NCBI RefSeq assembly: GCF_015354055.1
Contig: NZ_JACHTM010000001.1
Coordinates: 558,001-622,000 of the forward strand
DNA: 64,000 bases
Direction: 5' to 3'
Origin: Thermaurantiacus tibetensis
GTDB lineage: Bacteria; Pseudomonadota; Alphaproteobacteria; Sphingomonadales; Sphingomonadaceae
Position numbers and translations under genes: made by a program. The notes beneath the pieces were generated by a model that worked only from the letters and a program-made list of their open reading frames with translations, ran no database searches and was not told where the DNA came from. Position 1 is the stretch's first letter. Each line of letters starts with the position of its first letter. Positions 37,846-47,486 of this stretch are shown here, piece by piece.

Positions 37846-38412
37846 ATGATCCGGCTCGTCCCGCTCCTCCTCGCCCTCCTCGTCGCGGCCTGTGCCTCGA
37901 ACCGCTTCGAGGCGAACGTCACCCGATTCCACCTCGGTGCGGCGCCGTCGGCGACGACGGTGGCGGTGAGGGCGCTCGACCCGGCCGAGGAGCAGACGCT
38001 TGCCTTCCGCGCGCAGGCGGATGCGGTGCTGAAGGAACTGGCTGCCGCGGGCTTCCGCCCGGCCCCGGCGGAGACGGCCGAGGTCCTCGCCTACGTGAAG
38101 GTGGAAAGCCAGGTGAGCGAGCGGCGTCGGCGCTCGCCGATCTCGGTCGGGATCGGCGGGGCAACCGGCGGCAACGTCTCGGTGGGAGGCGGGGTCAGCT
38201 TCCCCGTGGGCGGCGGCACCAGCCAGATACGGGACTCGGAAATGCAGCTGGTGCTGCGCCGGCGGGCCGATGGCCAGGTGCTCTGGGAGGGACGGGCCCG
38301 CGCGACCCAGTCGGGACCGGATGCCGGGTCTGCCGCGGCGCTTCTCGCCCGCGCGCTGCTCTCCGGCTACCCTGGCCAGTCGGGCCGGACGGTGCGCTGG
38401 GTGGCGAAGTAG
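37846..38412 (+). CDS. DUF4136-like lipoprotein
   Basis: 188 aa. The lipoprotein signal MIRLVPLLLALLVAAC puts the lipidated Cys at 16. The body resembles DUF4136 proteins: FEANVTRFH, a strand pattern ending TLAFRAQADAVLKELAAAGF, and EMQLVLRRRADGQVLWEGRA. A glycine-rich patch (GIGGATGGNVSVGGGVSF) near the middle is also typical. An envelope location is likely; the function is unknown. The next gene starts 24 bp later. Confidence 0.8.
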   Translation: MIRLVPLLLALLVAACASNRFEANVTRFHLGAAPSATTVAVRALDPAEEQTLAFRAQADAVLKELAAAGFRPAPAETAEVLAYVKVESQVSERRRRSPISVGIGGATGGNVSVGGGVSFPVGGGTSQIRDSEMQLVLRRRADGQVLWEGRARATQSGPDAGSAAALLARALLSGYPGQSGRTVRWVAK

Positions 38413-38436
38413 GCGCGCTGCTGCTAGCCGCGCGCC

Positions 38437-39570
38437 ATGCCGGCGACGATCTCGAGCGCGTTCGATTCGGGGAACATCCGCGTCATCCGGCAGGATGGCC
38501 CCGCCGCGTTCACCCTCGGCATCGCCCGTGATGCGGGGGGCGAGTTCTTCCAGTGGTTCCATTTCCGGCTGTCCGGCGCGCGGGGCGCGGAGGCCGTGCT
38601 CCGGATCACCGGTCTCAACCGTTCGGCCTATCCGCTGGGCTGGCCGGGCTACGCGGCCCGCGTTTCGGAAGACCGGGTGGCGTGGCGGGCGGCCGACACC
38701 CGGTTCGACCCCGAGGAGGAGGAGGGCACGCTCACCATCCGCGTGATCCCCGCCTCGGACCATCTCTGGGTGGCCTATTTCGCCCCCTATCCGCTCGAGC
38801 GTCAGCATGATCTCGTTTCCCGGATGGCCCTTGCGCCCGGGTTCCGTGCGCAGGTGCTGGGCACCAGCGTCGAGGGCCGACCCATCGACTGCCTCGAAGT
38901 CGGCGAGGGGCCGCGCCAGGTCTGGATCTACGCCCGCCAGCACCCCGGCGAGACCATGGCCGCCTGGTGGATGGAAGGTGCGCTCGACGCGCTTGCCGAC
39001 CCTGTCTTCGCGCCCGGAGAGCGGCTCAGGGCTGCCGCGCGGCTCCACCTCGTGCCCAACATGAACCCCGACGGTGCGTTTCGCGGCTATCTGCGCACCA
39101 ACGCGGCAGGGGCCAACCTCAACCGCGAATGGGCCGAGCCGACGGCCACGCGCTCGCCCGAGGTGCTCGCCGTCCGCAACGCCATGGATGCAACGGGCGT
39201 CGACTTCGCGCTCGACGTGCATGGAGATGAGGCGCTGCCGCACGTGTTCATCGCCGGGTTCGAGGGCGTGCCCGGCGTGACGGGCGCGCAGCTCGACGGC
39301 CTCGAACGCTTCAAGACCCTGCTCCTCGCCCACAGCCCGGACTTCCAGACCCGGGTGGGCTATCCGCCCTCGGCGCCGGGCAAGGCCAACCTTGCCATGT
39401 CGACGAACCAGCTCGCCGCCCGCTTCGGCTGCGTGGCCGCCACGCTCGAGATGCCCTTCAAGGACTGCGCCGACCGCCCGACGCCCGCGACGCAATGGTC
39501 GCCCGAGCGGTCGAAGGCGCTGGCACGTGCCTGTCTTGCCGCGCTCGCCGACCTGTTCGTCACTCCCTGA
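38437..39570 (+). CDS. M14 zinc carboxypeptidase, cytosolic carboxypeptidase (CCP)-like
   Basis: 377 aa with no signal peptide. An N-terminal beta domain (about 1-130, with [11 protein letters not shown] and [15 protein letters not shown]) precedes the M14 domain. Zinc ligands are in [13 protein letters not shown] (His169, Glu172) and [10 protein letters not shown] (His262), the substrate residues lie near [15 protein letters not shown], and the catalytic Glu is in ATLEMPFKD. This two-domain layout is that of AGTPBP1-like enzymes, which trim glutamate side chains in eukaryotes. The bacterial substrate is unknown. The gene is followed by gpmA 26 bp later. Confidence 0.88.
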   Translation: MPATISSAFDSGNIRVIRQDGPAAFTLGIARDAGGEFFQWFHFRLSGARGAEAVLRITGLNRSAYPLGWPGYAARVSEDRVAWRAADTRFDPEEEEGTLTIRVIPASDHLWVAYFAPYPLERQHDLVSRMALAPGFRAQVLGTSVEGRPIDCLEVGEGPRQVWIYARQHPGETMAAWWMEGALDALADPVFAPGERLRAAARLHLVPNMNPDGAFRGYLRTNAAGANLNREWAEPTATRSPEVLAVRNAMDATGVDFALDVHGDEALPHVFIAGFEGVPGVTGAQLDGLERFKTLLLAHSPDFQTRVGYPPSAPGKANLAMSTNQLAARFGCVAATLEMPFKDCADRPTPATQWSPERSKALARACLAALADLFVTP

Positions 39571-39596
39571 TCCCGAAGGCAAGCCGGAGACCGCCC

Positions 39597-40283
39597 ATGC
39601 CCACGCTCGTGCTGCTGCGCCACGGCCAGAGCGCCTGGAACCTCGAGAACCGCTTCACCGGCTGGTGGGACGTGGACCTGACCGGGCAGGGCGTGGCCGA
39701 AGCGCGTGCCGCGGGGCAGGCGATGCTTCGCGCAGGGCTCGACTTCGACCGCTGCTTCACCAGCGTCCAGACCCGCGCGATCAAGACGCTCCACCTCGCG
39801 CTCGAGGAAATGGGCCGGCTGTGGCTTCCGGTCCAGAAGCACTGGCGCCTCAACGAGCGCCACTATGGGGCGCTGACCGGGCTCGACAAGGCGGAGACCG
39901 CCGCGCGCCATGGCGAGGAGCAGGTACGGATCTGGCGCCGGTCCTACGCGGTGCCGCCGCCGCCGATGGAGCCGGGAAGCCCCTGGGATGTCTCGGCCGA
40001 CCGGCGCTACGCCGGGGTCGCGGTGCCGCGGGCCGAGAGCCTCAAGGACACCATCGCCCGCACTCTGCCGTGGTTCGAGGAGGCGATTGCCCCTGCGCTC
40101 AGGAGCGGCGAGCGGGTGCTGGTGACGGCCCACGGCAATTCGCTGCGCGGGCTCGTCAAGCATCTCTCCCGCCTTTCCGACGAGGAGATCGTGGCGTTCG
40201 AGATCCCGACCGGAACCCCGATCGTCTACGAGCTCGACGAGACGCTTGCCGCCCGCGCGCGGCGGTTCCTCTCGCACGACTGA
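39597..40283 (+). CDS. gpmA: 2,3-bisphosphoglycerate-dependent phosphoglycerate mutase
   Basis: 228 aa. The phosphohistidine motif [20 protein letters not shown] is at the N-terminus. [26 protein letters not shown] (the dPGM-specific segment) and the second histidine in [15 protein letters not shown] follow. It interconverts 3- and 2-phosphoglycerate in glycolysis. The start ATG 39597 fits the family exactly. It sits between a carboxypeptidase and purE with no obvious pathway link. Confidence 0.95.
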   Translation: MPTLVLLRHGQSAWNLENRFTGWWDVDLTGQGVAEARAAGQAMLRAGLDFDRCFTSVQTRAIKTLHLALEEMGRLWLPVQKHWRLNERHYGALTGLDKAETAARHGEEQVRIWRRSYAVPPPPMEPGSPWDVSADRRYAGVAVPRAESLKDTIARTLPWFEEAIAPALRSGERVLVTAHGNSLRGLVKHLSRLSDEEIVAFEIPTGTPIVYELDETLAARARRFLSHD

Positions 40284-40345
40284 GCCTCCGGCCGCAGGGC
40301 GGCGCCTTCCCTTGCGCGCCGCTTGCCGCTAGGCCCCTCGGCTTC

Positions 40346-40815
<470 letters not shown>

Positions 40816-40819
<4 letters not shown>

Positions 40820-41880
40820 TTCCGCCGGGGCGCACGATCGGCATCCTCGGCGGGGGCCAGCTCGGCCGGATGCTCGCCATCGCGGCAGCGCAGATGGGCT
40901 ACCGCACCCACATCTTCGCCCCTGACGCGGAGCAGCCGGCCGCGGAGGTCGCGACCGAGGCGACGACCGCCTCTTACGCTGACGAGGCCGCACTCCGGCG
41001 CTTCGCGGGCGCCGTCGATGTCGTCACCTGCGAGTTCGAGAACGTCCCTGCGCAGGCGCTTGAACTGCTCGAGACGCTGGTTCCCGTCCGCCCTGGTGCG
41101 CGCGCCTTCGCGGTTGCCCAGGACCGGCTGCTGGAGAAGCGGTTCGTCGAGGGGCTCGGCGGTACGCCGGCCCGTTACGCGCCGGTCGACGACGAGGCGT
41201 CGCTGGCCGCCGCGCTCGCGCGGCTGGGGGTGCCGGCGATCCTCAAGACTCGCCGTCTGGGCTATGATGGCAAGGGGCAAGAGCGCATCGACTGTCCAGA
41301 CGATGCGGAGCGCGCCTTGACCGCGCTGGGCAGGCGGGAGCTCGTCCTCGAGGAGGTGGTGCCCTTCCGCTCGGAGTTCTCGATCATCCTTGCCCGGGGC
41401 ATCGACGGCGGCGAGGCGCACTATGTGCCGATCGCCAACCGCCACGAGGGCGGGATCCTGGCCGAAAGCCGGGCGCCGGCGCCCGACCTGTCCCCTGCAC
41501 TCGTCGCCGAGGCGACCGGCCTCGTCGTCCGCGTCGCCGATGCGCTCGGCTACGTCGGCGTGCTCGCCTGCGAGTTCTTCGCCACGGATGGGGGTGCAGT
41601 CTTCAACGAGATGGCCCCAAGGGTGCACAACAGCGGCCACTGGACGATCGAGGGGGCGGAAACCTGCCAGTTCGAGCAGCACATCCGCGCGATTGCCGGC
41701 CTGCCGCTCGGCTCGCCGCGCATGCTCGCCTCCGTCGCCATCATGCACAACCTCCTGGGTGATGCGGCGAGCGACGCGCACCGGCACCTCTGCGACCCCC
41801 ACGCCCACCTGCACCTCTACGGCAAGCGCGCGGCCCTCCCGGGGCGCAAGATGGGGCATGTGACCATCCTTCCCGCTTAA
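40816..41880 (+). CDS. purK: 5-(carboxyamino)imidazole ribonucleotide synthase
   Basis: 354 aa from GTG 40816. ATP-grasp enzyme: N-terminal [23 protein letters not shown]-binding [13 protein letters not shown], metal ligands in [20 protein letters not shown] and HNSGHWTIE. It carboxylates AIR using bicarbonate and ATP. It is paired with purE, as is usual. Confidence 0.96.
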
Positions 41881-41936
41881 TCGCGACGGGGTGCCGTGCT
41901 AGGTTCCGGACACGCGGAAGGAGAGTGGAGGCGGGA

Positions 41937-42503
41937 ATGCGCGGGCATCTGGCAGGCGCGGTGCTGCTGGCAGCCACGGCGATTGCGGCGGAGGCGTCGG
42001 TCACCGTCATCGGCGGCGGCCTCGGCCGGGAATGCTATCTCGCCGCGGAGTTCCGGCGTGAGACGGGGATGAGCCTCGACGTCTGCACGCGGGCGTTGCA
42101 GCAGGAGACGCTGAGCCGCCGGGACCGGGCGGCCACCCTCGTCAACCGGGGCATCATCCACATGCAGGCGCGCGACATGGACCGCGCGCTCGCCGACTAT
42201 GACGCGGCGCTCCGGATCGACCCGAAGCTCGCCGAGGCGCACGTCAACCGCGGGATCGCGCTCCTCTACCGCGGCGGGGCGGACCGCGAGGCCCTCGAGG
42301 CCCTCTCGACCGGCCTCTCGCTCAAGCCCGCGCGGCCAGAGGTTGCCTACTACACGCGCGCGATCGTCCACGAGATGCTGGGGAACATCCGCGCGGCCTA
42401 CGAGGACTATCAGGCCGCGGCGGCTGCAAAGCCCGGCTGGGAGGAGCCGATCGAGCAGCTGAAGCGCTTTTCGGTGGAGCGGCGGCCGGTCGGCCGCGGC
42501 TGA
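41937..42503 (+). CDS. Exported TPR-repeat protein
   Basis: 188 aa from ATG 41937 (GGAGG five bases before); a GTG at 41925 is also possible. A signal peptide (MRGHLAGAVLLAATAIAAEA) leads into tetratricopeptide repeats: RAATLVNRGIIHMQARDMDR, ALADYDAALRIDPKLAEAHV and AYEDYQAAAAAKPGWEEP. The short exported TPR form resembles many sphingomonad and rhizobial proteins of unknown role. There is no clear link to purEK upstream, 56 bp away. Confidence 0.78.
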   Translation: MRGHLAGAVLLAATAIAAEASVTVIGGGLGRECYLAAEFRRETGMSLDVCTRALQQETLSRRDRAATLVNRGIIHMQARDMDRALADYDAALRIDPKLAEAHVNRGIALLYRGGADREALEALSTGLSLKPARPEVAYYTRAIVHEMLGNIRAAYEDYQAAAAAKPGWEEPIEQLKRFSVERRPVGRG

Positions 42504-42570
42504 CTCCCTCATCGGCCTGGCGCGGAGGCCTGCTGCGCAACCCCCGCTGCACGGGAAGGGCGGGCTGGAC

Positions 42571-42915
42571 GTGCTCGAGATCGCCGAGCACTTCACGGAC
42601 CTCTGCGCCGAAGGGCGGCTCGAGGACGCTGCCGAGACCGACTGGGCCGGTGACATCGCGACCGACGAGGCAGCGCCCGGAGACGACGCCGAGACCCACG
42701 GGAAGGGAGGGAGGCGGGAAACGGCGCGCTGGTGGGCGGAGAACCACGAGGTTCACGACTCGGGGATCGACGGCCCGTTCGTGAACGGCAACCAGTTCAT
42801 CCTCTCCCGGGAGATCGAGGTCACGCCCAGGGGCGGGGCGCGCATCGGGATGGAGGAGACCATCCTCCAGACCGTGCGCGACGGGAAGACCGTCGAGCAA
42901 CGCGACTTCTGCTGA
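42571..42915 (+). CDS. SnoaL/NTF2-like small protein
   Basis: 114 aa from GTG 42571. The predicted cone-like fold of SnoaL-type proteins is supported by the N-terminal helix FTDLCAEGRLEDAAETDWA, ARWWAENHEVHDSGIDGPFV and the strands QFILSREIEVTPRGG and MEETILQTVRDGKTVEQRDF. No catalytic residues can be assigned. It ends 65 bp from the convergent DUF2855 gene. Confidence 0.75.
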   Translation: MLEIAEHFTDLCAEGRLEDAAETDWAGDIATDEAAPGDDAETHGKGGRRETARWWAENHEVHDSGIDGPFVNGNQFILSREIEVTPRGGARIGMEETILQTVRDGKTVEQRDFC

Positions 42916-42980
42916 CCCCGTAGGGCGGGCTCCCCGCGCTGCTCGCCCCGGGGAAGGCGGGGGGAGCGGGCGCGGGCGGG

Positions 42981-44045
42981 TCAGGGCTGCCAGACGGCGC
43001 CGACGGCCGGGTCGGCGCGTCCTTCGACCAGCAGGTCGAAGGCGGCGGCGAACCCGTCCGGCCCCTCGAACGTGCGGACTTCGAGCCACCGGCTGGCGTC
43101 GGCCAGGAAGGCCGCCATCCGCTCGGCAAGCGCCGCCTGGAAGCCGCCCGGGCCCATGCGGCCTGACATCTCCGCCATGACGGCGGGCGCGAAGAAGAGC
43201 GCCGGCTTCGGCCCGGGAAGGTCGGCGGCGGGCGGCGCCTGCCAGTGCGTGTCGCCGACGATGTGGCTGGCGGCAAGTCTTCGGAGATGGCGGTGGAGGC
43301 GCTGGACGATGGCGCCATTCCCGGCGAAGTCGACGAGCGTGGCCGGGAGATCGGCCGGAAGCTCGTCCAGGGCCTCGTAGGTGAGCACGGAGTCGTAGAG
43401 CCCGGTGCCCTCGACGAAGGCGCGGGCGCGGGGCGAGGTGAGGCCGATGACCTGATGCCCGCCGCGCTTGCGCAGGCACCAGGCGGTGCCGAGCGCGGTC
43501 TTGGACGAGGCGCTCGTGAAGATGAAGGTGTCTGGCCCGGCCTCGGCGCCGCCGGCCAGCGCTGCGTCGAGGGCAAAGGCGGTTCCGAACAGCGGCCGGA
43601 ACAGCGCCGCCATCGGCTCGTCGGCGGGGGTTGGCGCCGCGGCCGCGGCCGGCACGTAGCCGTTGTAGACGGCGGCCATGGGCTGGCGGTGCGCGGCCAT
43701 GTCGGTGAAGCCGCCGCCGTCGCGCGCCCTCGGCACCAGCCGAAGGTGCGAGGCCGAGGGCCAGTAGCCGTAGACGCGCGTGCCTTCCTCGACGCCCGGT
43801 GCGCGCGAGGCGACCACCGTTCCGAAGCCCCAGAGCGGCACGACGAGCCAGTCCGGCTCCGCGGCCGGGAAGAAGGCGCCGTAGAAAAGCGGCGGGCCGT
43901 GGTGGACGGCGTAGGTGACGTTGTTGGCGGTGACCGCCGCGAGGTCGACCCGGGCGATCGCCTCGCCCTCGGCCGGCTCCAGCCGTTCCTCCCGCACGCG
44001 GTGGCGGGTAAGGTCCGCCTTCGCCGTCTCGATCCGGTAGCCCAT
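42981..44045 (-). CDS. DUF2855 family protein
   Basis: 354 aa. The overall layout is that of a quinone-oxidoreductase-like medium-chain dehydrogenase that has lost zinc sites: LAAVTANNVTYAVHHGPPL near the start, WGFGTVVASRAPGVEEGTRV, YGYWPSASHLRL, then a cofactor-domain region FIFTSASSKTALGTAWCLR where GxGxxG would be. I recognise this as DUF2855. The reaction is unknown. It is downstream of hsp20 by 103 bp on the same strand. Confidence 0.82.
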   Translation of the reverse strand: MGYRIETAKADLTRHRVREERLEPAEGEAIARVDLAAVTANNVTYAVHHGPPLFYGAFFPAAEPDWLVVPLWGFGTVVASRAPGVEEGTRVYGYWPSASHLRLVPRARDGGGFTDMAAHRQPMAAVYNGYVPAAAAAPTPADEPMAALFRPLFGTAFALDAALAGGAEAGPDTFIFTSASSKTALGTAWCLRKRGGHQVIGLTSPRARAFVEGTGLYDSVLTYEALDELPADLPATLVDFAGNGAIVQRLHRHLRRLAASHIVGDTHWQAPPAADLPGPKPALFFAPAVMAEMSGRMGPGGFQAALAERMAAFLADASRWLEVRTFEGPDGFAAAFDLLVEGRADPAVGAVWQP

Positions 44046-44148
44046 CGCGCCCTCCCGGTGCACAGGCCTAGCGGGCGTGGGCTGCGAACGAAAGGGGCCG
44101 GCGCTCAGGCCGGCCCCTGCCTCAGGCGTGCGCCCGGAAGATCCCGCG

Positions 44149-44616
44149 TCAGGCCGCGGCCTTCTCGCCCTCGAGGGCGGGCGCGGCAGCGCCGATCTCG
44201 ACCTTGCGCGGCTTCTTGTGCTCGGGCACCTCGCGGACCAGCTCGATGTTGAGCAGGCCGTTCTCGTAGGTCGCACCCGTCACCTTGATCACGTCGGCAA
44301 GCTGGAAGCGGCGCTCGAACGCGCGCTTGGCGATGCCGCGGTGCAGGAAGGTGCGGCCCTCGGCCTTGTCATCCTCGGCCGCGCGGCCCGAGACCACCAG
44401 GCTGTTCTCCTGGACGGTGATGTCGAGTTCCGAGCGGTCGAAGCCGGCCACCGCCATGGTGATGCGGTAGCGGTCCTCGCCGAGCTTCTCGATGTTGTAG
44501 GGCGGAAACGCCGCGTCGGCGTCGGTCATCCGGGTCGCGATGTCGAGAAGCCGATTGAGGTTCTCAAACCCGATCGACGACCGGAGCAGGGGCGTGAAGT
44601 CGAAGGCAGTGCGCAT
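44149..44616 (-). CDS. Small heat-shock protein Hsp20 (IbpA-like)
   Basis: 155 aa from ATG 44616 (AAAGGA at optimal spacing). The N-terminus MRTAFDFTPLLRSSIGFENL is typical of class A alphaproteobacterial Hsp20. The alpha-crystallin domain (about 45-135) includes NIEKLGEDRYRITMAVAGF, FLHRGIAKRAFERRFQLAD and ATYENGLLNIELVREVPE, and a VEI motif near the C-terminus allows oligomer contacts. It holds unfolding proteins during heat stress. Expression is probably heat-controlled twice: by an RpoH promoter at 44717-44744 and a ROSE-like hairpin covering its ribosome site. Confidence 0.95.
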   Translation of the reverse strand: MRTAFDFTPLLRSSIGFENLNRLLDIATRMTDADAAFPPYNIEKLGEDRYRITMAVAGFDRSELDITVQENSLVVSGRAAEDDKAEGRTFLHRGIAKRAFERRFQLADVIKVTGATYENGLLNIELVREVPEHKKPRKVEIGAAAPALEGEKAAA

Positions 44617-44619
44617 GAT

Positions 44620-44708
44620 CCATCCTTTCCCAAGCAATGGTTGCGTTTGTCCCGCCCGTTCCGGGCCGGGGCATCGGCTGCCGGCCCCATCCGGGCACCG
44701 GCGTCCGA
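44620..44708 (-). promoter_or_regulatory. hsp20 leader with ROSE-like RNA thermometer
   Basis: The predicted leader is about 90 nt. Its last hairpin (44640-44620) pairs CCAU with AUGG and places UUGCU opposite the Shine-Dalgarno AGGA across a UGGGAA loop. A UYGCU strand imperfectly paired with AGGA is the defining core of ROSE thermometers on hsp20-type mRNAs of alphaproteobacteria. Upstream lie two more stems (GCCGG/CCGGC and GCCCG-GAA-CGGGC), matching the multi-hairpin ROSE layout. Melting would free the ribosome site. The fold was done by hand. Confidence 0.65.
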
Positions 44709-44716
44709 CACCTGTC

Positions 44717-44744
44717 AGATAGGAGAGGAGGGCCGGGCTTCAAG
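44717..44744 (-). promoter_or_regulatory. RpoH (sigma-32) heat-shock promoter of hsp20
   Basis: On the minus strand CTTG (44744-44741, extended as CTTGAAG) is separated by 17 bp from CCTATCT (44723-44717). This fits the alphaproteobacterial RpoH consensus CTTG-N17/18-CYTATNT at every fixed position. The start would fall near 44708. Confidence 0.75.
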
Positions 44745-44752
44745 GGGCCGCC

Positions 44753-44782
44753 TTGCGCGCGCTTCCCTGGCGGCCCTATGGA
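44753..44782 (+). promoter_or_regulatory. Candidate alaS promoter
   Basis: TTGCGC (44753-44758) and TATGGA (44777-44782), 18-bp spacer, 31 bp before the alaS start. It lies just beyond the divergent hsp20 promoter, so the two -35 regions are back to back. Confidence 0.4.
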
Positions 44783-44812
44783 ACGGCGACCGACGCCAGC
44801 GCTGGACGAGGC

Positions 44813-47482
44813 ATGACATCGACCGACGAGATCCGGCGAGAATTCCTCGCCCACTTCGCGCGCCATGGCCACGCGATCGTGCCCTCGGCGCCTCTCGTGC
44901 CGCGCAACGACCCGACGCTCATGTTCGTGAACGCCGGGATGGTGCCGTTCAAGAACGTCTTCACCGGCCTCGAGACGCGGCCCTACCTGACCGCCGCCTC
45001 CGCCCAGAAGTGCGTGCGCGCCGGCGGCAAGCACAACGATCTCGACAACGTCGGCTTCACCGCCCGGCACCACACCTTCTTCGAGATGCTGGGGAACTTC
45101 TCCTTCGGCGACTACTTCAAGGAAGAAGCCATCCGGCTTGCCTGGGAGCTGCTCACCGGCACCTGGGGCATTCCCGCCGAGCGGCTGACCGTCACCGTCT
45201 ATCACGACGATGACGAGGCCCATGCGCTCTGGCGCCGCATCTCGGGGCTGCCCGAGGAGCGGATCGTCCGCATCGCCTCGTCCGACAACTTCTGGTCCAT
45301 GGGCGACACCGGCCCGTGCGGCCCCTGCTCGGAGATCTTCTACGACCATGGGCCTGGCATCCCCGGCGGGCCTCCGGGGAGCCCCGATGCCGACGGCGAC
45401 CGCTTCGTCGAGATCTGGAACCTCGTGTTCATGCAGTTCGACCAGCAGGCCGACGGCCGCCGCGTGCCGCTGCCGAAGCCCTCGATCGACACCGGCATGG
45501 GCCTCGAGCGCATCGCCGCCGTGCTCCAGGGCACGCACGACAACTTCGCGACCGACACCTTCCGCACGCTGATCGAGGCCTCCGGCGAGCTGACGGGCAC
45601 GAGGGTCGACACGCCGCCCCATGCCGCTTCGCACCGGGTGATCGCCGACCATCTCAGGGCAAGCGGCTTCCTGATTGCCGACGGCGTGCTCCCGGCCAAC
45701 GAGGGGCGCGGCTACGTGCTCCGGCGCATCATGCGCCGGGCCATGCGCCACGCCCATCTGCTCGGCGCGAAGGAGCCGCTCATGCACCGGCTGGTGCCGG
45801 CGCTCGTCCGCGCCATGGGAGCGGCCTACCCGGAGCTCGCCCGCGCCCAGCCGCTCGTCGAGGAGACGCTCAAGCTCGAGGAGACGCGCTTCCGCCAGAC
45901 GCTCGAGAAGGGCCTGAAGCTCCTTGAGGAGGCAACTGCCGGCCTTGCGCCGGGCGCGGTGCTGCCGGGCGAGCTCGCCTTCCGGCTCTACGACACCTAC
46001 GGCTTCCCGCTCGACCTCACCGAGGATGCGCTGCGCGCCCAAGGCCTGGGCGTGGACCGCGCCGGCTTCGAGGCGGCGATGGCCGAGCAGCGCGCGCGGG
46101 CGCGGGCGGCCTGGGCAGGCTCGGGCGAGCGGGGCGCGGAGGCGCTCTGGTTCGACCTCGCCGAGCGGCTGGGTGCCACCGACTTCGTCGGCTACGCCAC
46201 CACCGAGGCCGAGGGCGTGGTGACGGCGCTGGTCCGCGACGGCGCCGAGGTGACCGAGGCCAGGGCCGGTGACCGGGTGATCCTGCTCGCCAACCAGACG
46301 CCCTTCTACGCCGAGTCCGGCGGCCAGGTGGGCGACAGCGGCACCATCACCGGCGAGGGCGGTCTCGTGATCCGGGTGGCCGACACGCAGAAGCCGCTCG
46401 GCCGCCTCCACGCCCATGAAGGCGTTGTCGAAAGCGGCATCGTGCGCGTGGGACAGCCGGTGCGGCTTGCGGTCGATGCCGAGCGGCGGGCTGCCATTCG
46501 CGCCAACCATTCGGCCACGCACCTGCTGCATGCCGCGCTCCGCGACGTTCTCGGGCCGCACGTCACCCAGAAGGGCTCGCTGGTGGCGCCAGACCGGCTT
46601 CGGTTCGACTTCTCGCACCCGAAGGCCCTGACGCCCGAGGAACTGGCGGCCATCGAGGACCTGGTCAACGCCGAGATCCGGGCGAACGTGCCCGCCACCA
46701 CCCGGCTCATGACGCCCGAGGCGGCGATCGAGGCTGGCGCGCTCGCCCTCTTCGGCGAGAAATATGGCGAGGAAGTGCGGGTGCTTGGGCTCGGCCGGCC
46801 TCGCGCCGAGGGCGGCAGGCCCTTCTCGGTCGAGCTGTGCGGGGGTACCCACGTCTCGGCGACCGGTGACATCGGCCTGTTCCGCATCGTCTCGGAGTCC
46901 GCGGTGGCCGCAGGCGTGCGCCGGATCGAGGCGATGACGGGCGAGGGCGCGCGCCGGCACCTGCTGGCCCGCGAGGAGGCGCTGAAGCGCATCGCCGCCA
47001 GCCTCAAGGTGGCGCCGGAGGAAGCGGAAGCGCGCGCTGCGGCACTTGCCGAGACGGTCCGGCGGCTCGAGCGGGAGCTGGCCGAGGCGCGCAAGGCGCT
47101 TGCGCTGGCCGGCCCGGCCCAGGGCGATCCGGTCGAGCGCATCGGAGCCGTCGACTTCCTCGGCCGCTGCGTCCAGGGGGTCGAGCCGCGCGCGCTGAAG
47201 GGGCTGGTGGACGAAGCCAAGGCCAAGCTCGGCTCCGGCGTGGTGGCCTATGTGGCCGTCAACGACGGGCGCGCGAGCGTGGTGGCCGGTGTCACCGACG
47301 ATCTCGTCGGCACGGTCTCGGCGGTCGACCTCGTGCGCACGGCGGCCGCTGCACTCGGTGGCCAGGGCGGCGGCGGCCGACCCGACATGGCCCAGGCCGG
47401 TGGCCCAGACGGCGCCCGCGCGGCCGAGGCGCTCGAGGCCATGCGCGCGCAGGTGCGCGCGGCGCTCGGCGTCCCTGCCTGA
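44813..47482 (+). CDS. alaS: Alanyl-tRNA synthetase
   Basis: 889 aa, full length. Class II catalytic core ([41 protein letters not shown]-like [15 protein letters not shown]), the editing domain with zinc ligands [13 protein letters not shown] and [13 protein letters not shown], and the C-terminal coiled-coil and glycine-rich C-Ala domain ([29 protein letters not shown]). ATG 44813 follows GGACGAGGC. It charges tRNA-Ala and removes mischarged Ser/Gly. ppx begins 4 bp after its stop. Confidence 0.98.
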   Translation: MTSTDEIRREFLAHFARHGHAIVPSAPLVPRNDPTLMFVNAGMVPFKNVFTGLETRPYLTAASAQKCVRAGGKHNDLDNVGFTARHHTFFEMLGNFSFGDYFKEEAIRLAWELLTGTWGIPAERLTVTVYHDDDEAHALWRRISGLPEERIVRIASSDNFWSMGDTGPCGPCSEIFYDHGPGIPGGPPGSPDADGDRFVEIWNLVFMQFDQQADGRRVPLPKPSIDTGMGLERIAAVLQGTHDNFATDTFRTLIEASGELTGTRVDTPPHAASHRVIADHLRASGFLIADGVLPANEGRGYVLRRIMRRAMRHAHLLGAKEPLMHRLVPALVRAMGAAYPELARAQPLVEETLKLEETRFRQTLEKGLKLLEEATAGLAPGAVLPGELAFRLYDTYGFPLDLTEDALRAQGLGVDRAGFEAAMAEQRARARAAWAGSGERGAEALWFDLAERLGATDFVGYATTEAEGVVTALVRDGAEVTEARAGDRVILLANQTPFYAESGGQVGDSGTITGEGGLVIRVADTQKPLGRLHAHEGVVESGIVRVGQPVRLAVDAERRAAIRANHSATHLLHAALRDVLGPHVTQKGSLVAPDRLRFDFSHPKALTPEELAAIEDLVNAEIRANVPATTRLMTPEAAIEAGALALFGEKYGEEVRVLGLGRPRAEGGRPFSVELCGGTHVSATGDIGLFRIVSESAVAAGVRRIEAMTGEGARRHLLAREEALKRIAASLKVAPEEAEARAAALAETVRRLERELAEARKALALAGPAQGDPVERIGAVDFLGRCVQGVEPRALKGLVDEAKAKLGSGVVAYVAVNDGRASVVAGVTDDLVGTVSAVDLVRTAAAALGGQGGGGRPDMAQAGGPDGARAAEALEAMRAQVRAALGVPA

Positions 47483-47486
47483 AGCC

